DNA of 26,932 nt from Desulfovibrio sp. UBA2564 (GCA_002340305.1 DDLU01000135.1:1-26932), one strand, 5' to 3'. Shown: positions 7,560 through 17,100, numbered from the stretch's first letter. Notes: generated by a model not told the origin, from the sequence alone. A program made the numbers and translations.

Positions 7560-9149
7560 ATGTCTATGTTAACCGGTTTCAGAGACAAATCTTTTTTGGA
7601 CAAGATTAGTATTCTCAATGAAGTCGCAACTGCAAAAGATCCTGCGGAGCTGGAAGCACTGCTGGATCTATTTCAGAATCCCCTCGACGATACTTCTGTT
7701 GACTACATGGTTGTAACCGCTTTGAACGGAGTTCTTTCCTCCGATGAACAGAAAGCGGTAGAACTTCTGGATAAGGAAGAAGGCAAGCTGCGTACCCTGT
7801 GCATCAGGGTTTGCGGTGAGTTTCAGTTCAAAAGCGCAGTTCCTGCCCTGCTGAAAATGGCAGAGGGTGATGTTGATCCGGATTTTCTTTTTGAAGTCCT
7901 TACTTCACTTTCCAAGATCGGCGGACCTGAGGCTCTCGGTCTTTTCCGTTCCAATATCAACAATGACGATGACCTTATCGTGGTTATGTCCATTGAGATG
8001 CTGGGCGAGTTGAAGGATGAAGAATCCATCCCCGCACTTAAAGCATTTGTGGAGCGTAACAACGAGGACGGCAATTATGGAGTATGTGACCTGACCACTT
8101 GGAAAGCGGTTGAGTGCCTTGCTTCCATCGGTTCTGACGATGCCCTTGATTTTGTTGTAGCCAACCTTCACCACAGAAACCCCACAGTGCGCCGTGTTGT
8201 CACAGATTCCCTGACGGTTCTGGCAGTCAAGGCAGTGCCTTACCTGACCAAAGTCATCAGCCCTGAAACCGATAAGGATGACATGATCCTTGCGGCTAAC
8301 GTGCTTGGCTTTATCGGCGAGAAAGAGGGTCTCGATGTTCTCATGGATGCCATTGAGAAGAAGTTTTCCACTGACTCCAGTGTAAAATACGCCATCTATG
8401 AAGCTATCGGCAGAATCGGCACCATGAAGGGCGTTATCAGCCTTATTGACGGTCTGGATGATGACGATGAATTAATTACCGTGGCTGTTATGACCGGTCT
8501 GGACGGACTGGTTAACCCCGGTGTGACCAAGAAATTGGTTGAAATCGTAGGGCAGGGGGGCAGCAAAGCCGGTAAAATCCTGCGGGCCATCGTTACTGCC
8601 AAGGCTGTGAATATTTTCCAGAGCCTTTACGCAGAAGAGAAGATCGGCCGTTTTCTAATGAACGCTGTGGTTGCTTCCAAGGACTCCGAAGTACACGAAG
8701 CCTTCCGTGCGAAGCTGACTGAAATCGGCGGTGAAGCTGCTGATGCAGACATTGCACGACTGCCTGAAGCCGTTGAAATAGGCGGCAAGAAAGCTCTGGC
8801 TGTTGATGATTCCAAGTCCATGCTTGCTCTTTACCGCAGTATTCTTACCAATGCAGGCTACGAGCCTACTGTTGGTGAGAACGGTCAGGATGCTTATGCT
8901 CATATCCAACTGGGCGAAAAATTCGATGTAATCATTACCGATATGAACATGCCGGTTATGGATGGCATGGAGTTTGTCTCCAAGCTCCGCCAGACTGAAG
9001 GCTATGCGGATATTCCGGTAATTATGGTTACTACTGAATCAGAATATTCCCAGCAGGAACTGGCCCGTAAAACCGGTGTGAACGATTTTATTACCAAACC
9101 GTTCACCGCCGATCAGCTTAAAGCCAAGATTGCTGAATACGTTTCCTAG
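7560..9149 (+). CDS. HEAT-repeat protein fused to a C-terminal CheY-like receiver
   Basis: A 529-residue soluble protein. Residues about 1-395 are a run of paired helices of HEAT/PBS-lyase type (for example RTLCIRVCGEFQFKSAVPAL, and GEKEGLDVLMDAIEKK). Residues about 409-529 are a receiver with the full acceptor site: D416-D417, phospho-acceptor D461 in IITDMNMP, T491 and K513 in ITKPF. No DNA-binding or enzymatic output domain is present, so phosphorylation probably changes protein-protein contacts of the HEAT scaffold (inference). It follows cheX closely, which suggests CheX acts on this receiver. The kinase is not in the pair. A strong bidirectional terminator follows. Confidence 0.88.
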   Translation: MSMLTGFRDKSFLDKISILNEVATAKDPAELEALLDLFQNPLDDTSVDYMVVTALNGVLSSDEQKAVELLDKEEGKLRTLCIRVCGEFQFKSAVPALLKMAEGDVDPDFLFEVLTSLSKIGGPEALGLFRSNINNDDDLIVVMSIEMLGELKDEESIPALKAFVERNNEDGNYGVCDLTTWKAVECLASIGSDDALDFVVANLHHRNPTVRRVVTDSLTVLAVKAVPYLTKVISPETDKDDMILAANVLGFIGEKEGLDVLMDAIEKKFSTDSSVKYAIYEAIGRIGTMKGVISLIDGLDDDDELITVAVMTGLDGLVNPGVTKKLVEIVGQGGSKAGKILRAIVTAKAVNIFQSLYAEEKIGRFLMNAVVASKDSEVHEAFRAKLTEIGGEAADADIARLPEAVEIGGKKALAVDDSKSMLALYRSILTNAGYEPTVGENGQDAYAHIQLGEKFDVIITDMNMPVMDGMEFVSKLRQTEGYADIPVIMVTTESEYSQQELARKTGVNDFITKPFTADQLKAKIAEYVS

Positions 9150-9165
9150 AATGCAGACAATTAAG

Positions 9166-9198
9166 AAAGGGAGGTCCGTTACGGGCCTCCCTTTTTTT
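9166..9198. terminator. Bidirectional rho-independent terminator
   Basis: GGGAGG-type arms 9169-9178 and 9182-9191 form a ten-pair stem with one wobble and a three-base loop, followed by seven T on the plus strand and preceded by an A-rich run that reads as a shorter T tract on the minus strand. It lies between the convergent HEAT-receiver gene and the lipase gene. Confidence 0.85.
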
Positions 9199-10006
9199 AT
9201 GCATTTTGGATTTTTTGAATTTCCCCGGACACCAGAGCCCCTGTCTCTTTGCTGTAAAGCATGGCAACGTGTCCCAGGGCTTTGGTCCGTATTATCTGCC
9301 ATTGCCCTGATTGCGGCTCAAGGTTGTCCCATGGCAGGACCAATTCATCAGTAGGTGAGATGATTGCTGTTTTGGGTATCTCCTGCGGATAGCTGATTTT
9401 GTTGTCTCCGTTGAAAAGAGCACTTTGCGGGTGCAGGCTGCGTCCCAGTCTGCCGATGGCGATAGAAGCCATTTTGCTGCCCCGGTAAGGAGTGCCCAGA
9501 GTGATGATCCCTGCGCATATCTGCCCTATTTCAGGGTCCCGGGCAGCACCACAGGAGAGCAAGCCGCCGAGACTGTGCCCTGTAAGAATAACTTTTTGCC
9601 CGGATTCGCGGTGCAGTTTTGAAATTATATCCCGCAGTTCCAGCACCAGTTCAGGATAAGATGTAGTGAAGCTGTTGTATTGCCATGTATTCAGGTTACT
9701 GTATCCGGCAAGGTTCAGCCTGTAGCGCATGACCAGCCATGCGGCCTTATTGTGATACAGGCCGTGAACCATGAGTATCGGGGTGTCATCCCCGTCTTTT
9801 CTGATCAAAGGAAGGTTGCAGAGAGAAGTGAAAGGACGGGTGCAAATGGCAATGGGCAGGCTTATTCCTGCAGATAGAGTAGCACGGATGATGTCTATTG
9901 CGGCCTGCCTTGCTCCTCTGCCGTGAATCTCTTCTATGTTGCAAAGTGCGGCAAAGAGAAAGAGGGGCAGCGGTAGCACCAGCAACAGGAATAATATTTT
10001 TATCAT
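9197..10006 (-). CDS. Lipase-like alpha/beta hydrolase with N-terminal membrane anchor
   Basis: A 269-residue alpha/beta hydrolase, probably a lipase or esterase facing the periplasm. Residues 1-22 (MIKILFLLLVLPLPLFLFAA) are an uncleaved-looking hydrophobic anchor or signal. Motifs: MVHGLYHNKAAW (79-90) with the oxyanion-hole HG; GHSLGG (143-148) with nucleophile S145; likely D220 in SPTDELVLP and H246 in LGHVAM. LGTPYRG (170-176) is typical of lipase-class proteins. The open frame extends 118 residues further upstream, but that extension is low-complexity in character, would overlap the divergent DUF1786 gene, and hides the signal sequence, so I start at the ATG ending at 10006. Substrate unknown. 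Confidence 0.82.
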   Translation of the reverse strand: MIKILFLLLVLPLPLFLFAALCNIEEIHGRGARQAAIDIIRATLSAGISLPIAICTRPFTSLCNLPLIRKDGDDTPILMVHGLYHNKAAWLVMRYRLNLAGYSNLNTWQYNSFTTSYPELVLELRDIISKLHRESGQKVILTGHSLGGLLSCGAARDPEIGQICAGIITLGTPYRGSKMASIAIGRLGRSLHPQSALFNGDNKISYPQEIPKTAIISPTDELVLPWDNLEPQSGQWQIIRTKALGHVAMLYSKETGALVSGEIQKIQNA

Positions 10007-10111
10007 AGGCAATGTGTGGTTGCGGTTAACATATCCTGTTTCCAATTGACGCAAATTTCTTCCGCCTGCAACATAATTATTAATTTTTACTGTTACAAAT
10101 GGAGAGTTGAA

Positions 10112-11149
10112 GTGAAGGATACGGTTTTGAGTCTTGATATCGGTAGCGGCACTCAGGATGTTCTTTATTATATTAAAGGTGTGGAGATTGAAAACTGTTT
10201 CAAGTTTGTCCTGCCTTCGCCGGCTAGAGTGGTCGGTGCACGGATCAAGGAACTGACCGGACAGGGACGTGATGTTTATCTCTCCGGCAGGAATATGGGC
10301 GGCGGTTTTGGCAGGTCCGTCTATCCGCATCTGGAAGCCGGATTGAAAGTTTATGCCCATCCACGCGCAGCCCTTGCTCTTGGTGATGACCTTTCAAGGC
10401 TGGAGAGTAAAGGAATTATTCTCTCCGAAAGCAAACCGGAAGATTGCGAGGAAGTGGTTCTTGCAGATTTTGACCGTAGTTGGTGGGAGAATTTCTTTGT
10501 TGCCGCAGGTTTGGATTATCCGGACTATGTGGCCGCTTCCGTGCAGGATCATGGATATCATCCCGGCAAAAGTAACCGTATCGGGCGCTTTAATCTCTGG
10601 AAGCATCTGTTGCTTGAAAATCAGGGACGACCGGAAAGCCTCGTTTTTGAAAACGTACCCCGAGAATTTACCCGCATGGCTGAATTGCAGGACAGCATTG
10701 GCGGCGGCGCGGTAAGTGATACCGGGGCAGCAGCGGTGCTTGGTGCTCTTTTTGTGGATGAGATTATGGAACATAGCCACAAGCAGGGAATCTGCCTGAT
10801 TAATGTAGGCAACAGCCATACTGTTTCATTTTTACTCTACAAAGGGGCTGTCTACGGAGTGTATGAGCACCATACCGGAAACATGACCCCGGAAAAACTA
10901 TGGGAAGATTCGCAGCGTTTCCGTCAGGGCAAGATCAGTTTTCAGGATGTTTTTGATGACTGGGGACATGGCTGCCTGACTCTTGATCTGCCGAAAGAGG
11001 CACAAGGCTTTGCGCCTACTTATGTGCTGGGGCCTCGCCGTGCGTTGCTCAGCGGCTATCCTGTTGAGTTTCCGTCTCCCGGAGGGGACATGATGCTTGC
11101 CGGATGTTTCGGGCTGATAAAAGGTATGGAACTGAAAGGCATATTGTAG
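10112..11149 (+). CDS. DUF1786 family protein (ASKHA-like ATPase fold), function unknown
   Basis: A 345-residue soluble protein of the DUF1786 family (PF08735). These are often labelled pyruvate formate-lyase activating enzyme, but no radical-SAM CxxxCxxC motif is present here, so that label is unsupported. The N-terminal LSLDIGSGTQDVLYY resembles the phosphate-1 loop of actin/Hsp70/sugar-kinase ATPases, and INVGNSHTVSFLLYKGAVYG could be the second phosphate loop. GTG at 10112 is preceded by GGAGAG at 10101-10106; the frame stays open to 10016, but that upstream part lacks a ribosome-binding site. Divergent from the lipase gene. Biological role unknown. Confidence 0.78.
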   Translation: MKDTVLSLDIGSGTQDVLYYIKGVEIENCFKFVLPSPARVVGARIKELTGQGRDVYLSGRNMGGGFGRSVYPHLEAGLKVYAHPRAALALGDDLSRLESKGIILSESKPEDCEEVVLADFDRSWWENFFVAAGLDYPDYVAASVQDHGYHPGKSNRIGRFNLWKHLLLENQGRPESLVFENVPREFTRMAELQDSIGGGAVSDTGAAAVLGALFVDEIMEHSHKQGICLINVGNSHTVSFLLYKGAVYGVYEHHTGNMTPEKLWEDSQRFRQGKISFQDVFDDWGHGCLTLDLPKEAQGFAPTYVLGPRRALLSGYPVEFPSPGGDMMLAGCFGLIKGMELKGIL

Positions 11150-11161
11150 TGAATATTATTA

Positions 11162-11185
11162 CCCAAAGTCTTGCTCTGGGGTCTT
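11162..11185 (+). terminator. Weak candidate terminator after the DUF1786 gene
   Basis: Arms 11162-11168 and 11174-11180 pair with one mismatch around a five-base loop, followed by GTCTT. The T tract is poor, so this may not terminate efficiently. Confidence 0.3.
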
Positions 11186-11192
11186 AATAACG

Positions 11193-11220
11193 ATAATGGT
11201 GTATGTGTTTTTACCATTAT
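11193..11220. repeat. Inverted repeat, possible operator of the hybrid kinase promoter
   Basis: ATAATGGT at 11193-11200 and its exact reverse complement ACCATTAT at 11213-11220 are separated by 12 bases. The element is centred about 32 bases upstream of a TATAAT at 11239-11244, over the place where a -35 box would be. It fits a dimeric regulator site better than a terminator because no T run follows. Confidence 0.45.
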
Positions 11221-11238
11221 TTATACTGATACGGATTC

Positions 11239-11244
11239 TATAAT
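11239..11244 (+). promoter_or_regulatory. Candidate -10 element for the PAS hybrid kinase
   Basis: A perfect TATAAT lies 36 bases before the kinase ATG. No convincing -35 hexamer is found 16-18 bases upstream; the 11193-11220 inverted repeat sits there instead, suggesting an activator-dependent promoter (inference). Confidence 0.4.
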
Positions 11245-11279
11245 CGATTAATTGAAACTTTAGATACAGACATAGGGCC

Positions 11280-13439
11280 ATGTTGCGTACGATACTCTTT
11301 GCCATATTACTTTTTCTACCCGGATGTACCGACATCTTTGCCGAAGGCTGGTTGTCTTCCGCGCTTACAGAGTTAGGTGCGGGTAATCTGGACAGGATTC
11401 TTGTGATCGGCGCAGCTATGATCATCGCCGTCCTGCTTGTCTTCATCGGCTTTCTTTATCTTAATATCGATAAGAGAAAGAAGGTGGAAAGTGAGTTGCA
11501 GCGTGAAAGGGATCTCATGGGCAGTATTATGGAAACCAGCCCCATGGGTATTCTGGTGATGAATGAGGATGGTAAAATTATCTTTGCCAATGATCAGGCC
11601 GCGCGGGTGCATGGTGTTGCCCGTGGGGAGATAATCGGTAGGCAGCACAATGATCCTGTCTGGAAAATTACATCACATGACGGTTCCCGTTTTCCTGATG
11701 AAAGATTGGCTTTTAACCGGGTTATGAAAATCCGTAATGCTGTTCTTGATATCCGTCACGCTATTCATTGGATGGATGGGCGCAGGGTGCTGCTTTCCAT
11801 CAACGCCTCCCCGATTATCTCCGATGAAGGCAATATCAAGAAGGTTGTCGCCACTGTCGAAGATATCACCACCAGAAAGAAGGTCGAAGAGGCCCTCAAG
11901 GAAAGTGCCTATCGTTTTCGTTCGCTGGTTAAGACTGCCGAGAGTGTGATCATACTTCTTTCCCCGGACAAGAAGATTCTTGAGTTCAACCGCATGGCGG
12001 AAGAGCTTTTCGGACGGACTCGCCATGAGGTTCTTGGACGGGATTACTATGAGCTGTTTGTCCCGGAACGTCTCTGGCCTGACCATGACCGCGAGTTTGC
12101 AACTGTTCTTTCCGGAACCCCTATGCGTTTGCTGGAAAACTACGTCATCGCCAAGGGCGGTGAGGAACGTATGATTCAGTGGTCGCTTTCCCGATTGCTG
12201 GATGCCAAGGGCGGTGCTTTGGGCGTGCTTGCCGTGGGGCAGGATGTGACAGAGCGTAAACGCAGTGAGGCGGAACTCTGTGAAGCCCGTGATGCCGCAG
12301 AAGAGGCAAGCAGGGCCAAAAGTGAATTTCTTGCTAACATGAGTCATGAAATCCGCACTCCGATCAGTGCCATCATCGGTATGAGCGAGATGACCCTGAA
12401 TACCGACCTTACAGATGAACAGCAGGGGTATCTGGTCACAGTAAAGAAAGCTGCCGGATCATTGCTGCATATCATTAATGACATTCTTGATATTTCCAAG
12501 ATCGAAGCGCGTAAGATGGAGCTGCGGCCCGAGGATTTCAATCTTTTTGAAATGTTGGAAAAACAGCTCTCCGTGCTCAAGGTTCAGGCTGAAGAAAAAG
12601 GCATTGAACTGCGCGCCCAGGTTGGTGAAGATGTCTCCCGCTGCTACCACGGTGATGAGTACCGTTTGGGCCAGATTATTATAAATCTGGTGGGCAACGC
12701 CATTAAATTTACTGAGAAGGGATATGTCGAAATCTCAGTGAACCATGTCGGCAGTTTCGAGGAAGGTGCTGTTCTCGAGTTCCGGGTCAAGGATACCGGA
12801 ATCGGTATTTCAGAGGATAAAGCCGAGAAACTTTTTGAAAGTTTTGTTCAGCTCAATGCCGGGTATTCAAAGCGTCATCCCGGTAGTGGACTGGGTTTGG
12901 CAATCTCCCGTCAGCTTGTGGAAATGATGGGGGGACACATCACTTTTACCAGCAAAGAAGGCTGGGGATCGGAGTTCAAATTTACTATTAAACTCAAGTC
13001 CAGCGTAGGTGAGTGTCATGAAACAGAGACAGCATTACTCGACGAAGGCGGAGAGGAAAAAGGTCTAGCAGCCCGTATCCTGTTGGCAGAAGATAATGCT
13101 ACCAATCAGCTTTATATTGCCCATTTTCTCTCTGAGCACGGCTTTGAAGTGGAGACCGCTGAAAATGGCCTTGAAGCCTTGGAATTGCTTGAAAACAGCG
13201 GACCTTTCGATGTTATCCTTATGGATGTGCAGATGCCTGAGATGGATGGTCTGGAAGCGACCAAAAAAATCAGGGAGCAGGGTAACAATATCCCCATCAT
13301 TGCCCTGACTGCTTATGCCATGGAAGGGGACCGCGAAAAATTTCTCAGCAACGGCATGGATGCCTACTCTTCAAAACCGGTTAAAATCGATGAACTGGTC
13401 CAGATCATCGGTAAGATGGTTCCCCACGCTAAGAAATAA
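11280..13439 (+). CDS. Hybrid histidine kinase: membrane anchor, two PAS, HisKA, HATPase, receiver
   Basis: A 719-residue membrane sensor kinase. Order: hydrophobic N-terminus with a lipobox-like LPGC ending at C16, transmembrane helix about 38-61, PAS about 78-200, PAS about 208-328, a short coiled linker, HisKA about 340-412 with phospho-acceptor H356 in SHEIRTP, HATPase about 455-572 with N473, DTGIG from D505 and GSGLGL 535-540, then a receiver about 598-716 with E604-D605, acceptor D649, T677 and K699. All catalytic residues are present, so it should autophosphorylate and pass phosphate to its own receiver, needing an external Hpt protein that is not in the window. No large periplasmic domain exists, so sensing is probably cytoplasmic via PAS. 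The ATG has only a weak upstream AGGG. Confidence 0.92.
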   Translation: MLRTILFAILLFLPGCTDIFAEGWLSSALTELGAGNLDRILVIGAAMIIAVLLVFIGFLYLNIDKRKKVESELQRERDLMGSIMETSPMGILVMNEDGKIIFANDQAARVHGVARGEIIGRQHNDPVWKITSHDGSRFPDERLAFNRVMKIRNAVLDIRHAIHWMDGRRVLLSINASPIISDEGNIKKVVATVEDITTRKKVEEALKESAYRFRSLVKTAESVIILLSPDKKILEFNRMAEELFGRTRHEVLGRDYYELFVPERLWPDHDREFATVLSGTPMRLLENYVIAKGGEERMIQWSLSRLLDAKGGALGVLAVGQDVTERKRSEAELCEARDAAEEASRAKSEFLANMSHEIRTPISAIIGMSEMTLNTDLTDEQQGYLVTVKKAAGSLLHIINDILDISKIEARKMELRPEDFNLFEMLEKQLSVLKVQAEEKGIELRAQVGEDVSRCYHGDEYRLGQIIINLVGNAIKFTEKGYVEISVNHVGSFEEGAVLEFRVKDTGIGISEDKAEKLFESFVQLNAGYSKRHPGSGLGLAISRQLVEMMGGHITFTSKEGWGSEFKFTIKLKSSVGECHETETALLDEGGEEKGLAARILLAEDNATNQLYIAHFLSEHGFEVETAENGLEALELLENSGPFDVILMDVQMPEMDGLEATKKIREQGNNIPIIALTAYAMEGDREKFLSNGMDAYSSKPVKIDELVQIIGKMVPHAKK

Positions 13440-13475
13440 AAAGGTTGCCGCGGTGTTCCGCGGCAACCTTTTTTT
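13438..13475. terminator. Strong bidirectional rho-independent terminator
   Basis: Perfect 11-bp arms GGTTGCCGCGG (13443-13453) and CCGCGGCAACC (13458-13468) with loop TGTT, flanked by five A and seven T. It separates the convergent kinase and 139-residue genes and works on both strands. Confidence 0.93.
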
Positions 13476-13477
13476 AG

Positions 13478-13897
13478 TTACTGTTCAGCAGTTCTCTCTT
13501 CAATATTACCGACAAGGTCTTTGTGCAGGATTCCGGCAATCTGTTCTTTGAAGTCCATCAGTTCTTTTTTATTGATACCGGCGATAATATCTTCAGGGCC
13601 TTCGATTTCATCAAAACCTTTGTTTATTGAGCAGATGAGGTGGATACCTACTTTTCTACCTTCAAGATCAACGGTTCCTAGGATGTTGGACTTTTTGATC
13701 TTTTTTCGCACGGCCTGCGGGAGCTGCGGGATGGCGAGCAGCATGCCTCGGGGATAAAATAGGTAGCTGAAGGAGAAGTTCTCAGCGGTGAAAGCATCGT
13801 TCTGAAATCCGCTGTTGAGGTCCAGATCACTGCCTTTTGCTGACTCAAGCATCTGCATAATGTCTGAGGCGATAGTTTCCGCGTAACCTTTGTCCAT
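13478..13897 (-). CDS. Hypothetical protein (139 aa)
   Basis: A soluble 139-residue protein beginning MDKGYAETIASDIMQMLESA. It appears to be one alpha/beta domain: a helical start, strands near SFSYLFYPRGMLLAIPQL and GRKVGIHLICSI, and a charged helical C-terminus. No catalytic motif, signal peptide or membrane helix is visible and I do not recognise the family. The ATG has a good GGGAG at suitable spacing, and a bidirectional terminator directly follows the stop, so it is very likely a real single-gene unit. Its position between two hybrid kinase genes does not establish a link. Confidence 0.75.
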   Translation of the reverse strand: MDKGYAETIASDIMQMLESAKGSDLDLNSGFQNDAFTAENFSFSYLFYPRGMLLAIPQLPQAVRKKIKKSNILGTVDLEGRKVGIHLICSINKGFDEIEGPEDIIAGINKKELMDFKEQIAGILHKDLVGNIEERTAEQ

Positions 13898-14007
13898 GTT
13901 GTTTCTCCCTGAAATATTATGTAGCCTTCAGGCTGTTGTTCATGATGAAAATTTACCCTGCAGCAGCTGCGGGGCAGAAGGAGAATCAAGCATTTGCAGC
14001 ATGCAGA

Positions 14008-14013
14008 TGTCAA
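14008..14013 (-). promoter_or_regulatory. Possible -35 element for the 139-residue gene
   Basis: A consensus TTGACA is read on the minus strand (TGTCAA at 14008-14013) about 110 bases before the gene start. The matching -10 is poor (CTTGAT at 17-base spacing), so this is tentative. The rest of the gap 13898-14076 shows no gene. Confidence 0.25.
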
Positions 14014-14076
14014 GCTGATACGGAGAATTTGACGGCGGTCGCCGCAAACGGGTGCTTGTAAAGATAATTGGAGATT

Positions 14077-14107
14077 AATAAAACGCCGGAACTGATCCGG
14101 CGTTTTA
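14077..14107 (-). terminator. Rho-independent terminator of the propeller kinase gene
   Basis: Arms 14080-14090 and 14096-14106 pair perfectly over 11 bases (AAAACGCCGGA and its complement) with a five-base loop. On the minus strand it begins right after the kinase stop at 14108 and ends in TTTTATTA. Confidence 0.85.
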
Positions 14108-17100
14108 TTATTGCAGCCTGTTGTAGACGTTCAGGATTGTCTGCAACAGGCTGTCCCGTTTAATGGGTTTGGACAGGAACTCATCTGCTCCCATTGAAAT
14201 ACATTTTTCCCGGTAATCAGCTGAAACATGCGCGGTTAAAGCAATGATCCCGGTTGATGGAAGTTTGTTTTCCATCTCGTATTTCCTGAATTTTTCGAGG
14301 AACTCAGGGCCATCCATGACCGGCATCTCCATATCTAGAAGGATAATATTAAAATTGTCATTCATGGCCTGATTCAGGCCTTCAGCTCCGTTAGCTGCCA
14401 TAGCTAGTGTGGTGTTAGTGTCCTTGAGGAAATGCCTGATCAAAGTCCTGTTGGGGATATTATCCTCAGCGAGCAGTATCTTAATGGGCGGCAGTTCCTG
14501 AGAGTCGGAAATTATGGCTTTTTCTTCTTGTCTACTGGAGATGTTAAGCAACTCCATGACATTGCGCAGCAGAAGTCTGCGTGAAGCCGGAAGAGGCTGT
14601 CCGCGTCCGGCAATACCTTTTTCAAGGAGAGTTCTGTCAAAGCTGGCTCCCTGCTGAAGCATTAAAACCGGGGGCAGTTTTACTCCACCGTCCTGAAGTG
14701 TCCGCAGCAGTTCCAGACCCTGTGCTTTTCTTATACCCAGATCATAGATGAGCAAATCGTATTTGCTCTCGTCCGGTGTGGGGAGCAGCATTTTTAGACT
14801 TTCCACTGTCGAACACGGTGTTACCTTTCCTTTAAAATAGGTCAAAGTTTCGCAAAGTGAAGTGAGTGTTTCAGGATTATGTGCCGCAACCAATATTTCA
14901 GAATGATTAAGGTCCGGTTGTTCAGCGGTAACGACTTGCGGGGTGTGAGGTAAGGGCAGCGTCACCATGAAAGTGCTACCGCGATCTGGAGTGCTGCTGG
15001 CAGTGATGGAACCGCCCATAAGCTCAGCGAGCTTGCGGCTGATGGAAAGGCCCAATCCTGAACCGCCGTATCTGCGGGTGGTTGAGGAGTCAGCTTGTGA
15101 GAACGGTTCGAATATTAATTCCAGTTTTTCCGGTTCGATGCCGATTCCGGTATCTGAAATGGTGAAGGTGATGTTGTCCGGGGAATTGCTCTGCGCCGCT
15201 CTGGAAACAATCAGGCTGACCTCGCCTCTACTAGTGAATTTGACCGCATTCGCAAGTAGATTAAGCAGAATCTGGCGGATGCGGGTGGAGTCTCCAAGCA
15301 CCATTTCCGGGACTTCAGGCTTATAGCGCATGACCAGATCCACATGGCGTGAGGAGGCGGCGGTGGTTTGCAGATTCATGAGCGATTCGACTTCATGCAA
15401 CAGGTCCACAGGGATGGATTCCAGCTTCACATGGTTGGCTTCAATCTTGGAAAAATCAAGGATATCATTGATGATGGTCAGCAGAATTTCACCAGATGAT
15501 TCGAAAATATTTACGTATTCTCCCTGCTCATCAGTAAGCACTGTATTTTTGAGTAGATCAGCAACACCAAGGATGGAGTTGAGCGGAGTGCGTATCTCAT
15601 GGCTCATGCTGGCCAGAAATGCACTCTTGGCCTGATTGGCTTCTTCTGTTTTTAAGATGGCCTGCTCAAGGCGTTTTTCCGTAATTTTGTGTTCTTCAAT
15701 TTCCTGATTCAGGTCTGCTGTTCTGCTTTGAACTTCTGCTTCCAGAACTTTCTTTTGTTTTTGAACTGTGCGGGTACGCAGCTGTATAATGGCGAAGAAG
15801 ATAAGAACGGCTGAGAAGAACAATACGGTCTTGAACCAAAGTGTTTTCCAGAATGGGGGAATAATGGTCAGCTGTAGGCTGACTCCTTCGTCATTCCAAA
15901 CCCCGTCACTATTCGAGCCACGGACTTTGAATACATAGTTACCGTGGTCAAAGTTGGTGAATGTGGCAGTTGCGTCAGGAGAATCAATCCATCCATCATT
16001 AAAACCTTCCAATTTGTACTGGTATTGGTTTAATTCCGGATTCTGGTAATCGAGTGCCGCAAATTGAAAGCTGAACATGGCATCTTTCCATGAAAGAGCG
16101 ATGTTTTTTGATTCAGTAATGTTTGTTCCGAGATTCGCGGGTTCACCCATGATAGTCAGGTCGGTAAGAACTATCGGGGGGGGAGTATGGTTAACTTTTA
16201 TGTTCTGGGGATTGAACATGTTCAATCCTTTCAGGCCACCGAAATATATCTTCCCACTTTGCCCTTTGTTGTAGGAATTAATCCAGAACTCAATCCCTTG
16301 CAGGCCGTCTGAAGGGCCGAAATTCCAGACTTTCCCGCTGACGGGATCAAGCTTGGAAACACCTTTGAACGTCGAGACCCAGACATGCCCGACACTGTCG
16401 AGACAGAGCCCTTGGATTCCATCGTTGGCAAGGCCGCTTTCAACTGTATATCGGGTGAAAAGCCCGCTTACTGGGTCGAATCTGTTCAGGCCGGAATCAG
16501 TGCCCAGCCAGAGTGAACCGTCAGCGGCTTCGGCTATCGGAGTGACCCGGTTGTTGGAAATGGAGTACGGATTATCGGGATCATGGCGGTAATGTTTGAA
16601 TGTTCCTTTTTCCCGGTCCATGAGATTCAGTCCGGCATTGGTGCAGACCCAGAAGTTGTTGTTGCTGTCCTCAAAAATGTTGCGGACCCTTTTATGCCCA
16701 AGGCTGGTCGGATCAGAGTCTGAATGGTTGTAGTGTTTGAAATCCCCGGTTTTGCGGTCCAGACGGTTGAGTCCCTTTTTACTGGTACCGATCCAGATGT
16801 AGCCCATGCTGCCTTCGTAGATCCACCAGATATTGTTCTGACTCAGGGTGTTTTCGTTCTTTTTGTCCCATTTATACTGTTTGACGATCCCTTTTTGTTT
16901 ATCAATTACGAAGATACCTTTCTTGCGGGTTCCGACCCAGATTAGCCCGGAAGTGTCCTGAAATATGCAGTTAATCCGGTTGCCGGGCAGCTTCCATGGG
17001 CTGGATGATTCGGTGCTGTAGGTTTTTATCTCGCCTGTATGGGGATCGTAGGTGTTAAGCCCGTTTTTGTAGGTACCGATCCAGAGCAATCCTTCCCTGT

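Noticed and set aside
9197..10360. Full 387-residue frame for the lipase gene
   Set aside because: The first 118 residues are not hydrolase-like, would bury the signal sequence, and overlap the divergent DUF1786 gene start; the ATG ending at 10006 is preferred.
10112..11149. Pyruvate formate-lyase activating enzyme
   Set aside because: No radical-SAM cysteine cluster is present; the name is a common database label for DUF1786 with no support in this sequence.
11673..12347. Long open frame antisense to the PAS hybrid kinase
   Set aside because: It lies fully within the conserved kinase coding sequence and its translation has no recognisable features; a shadow frame.
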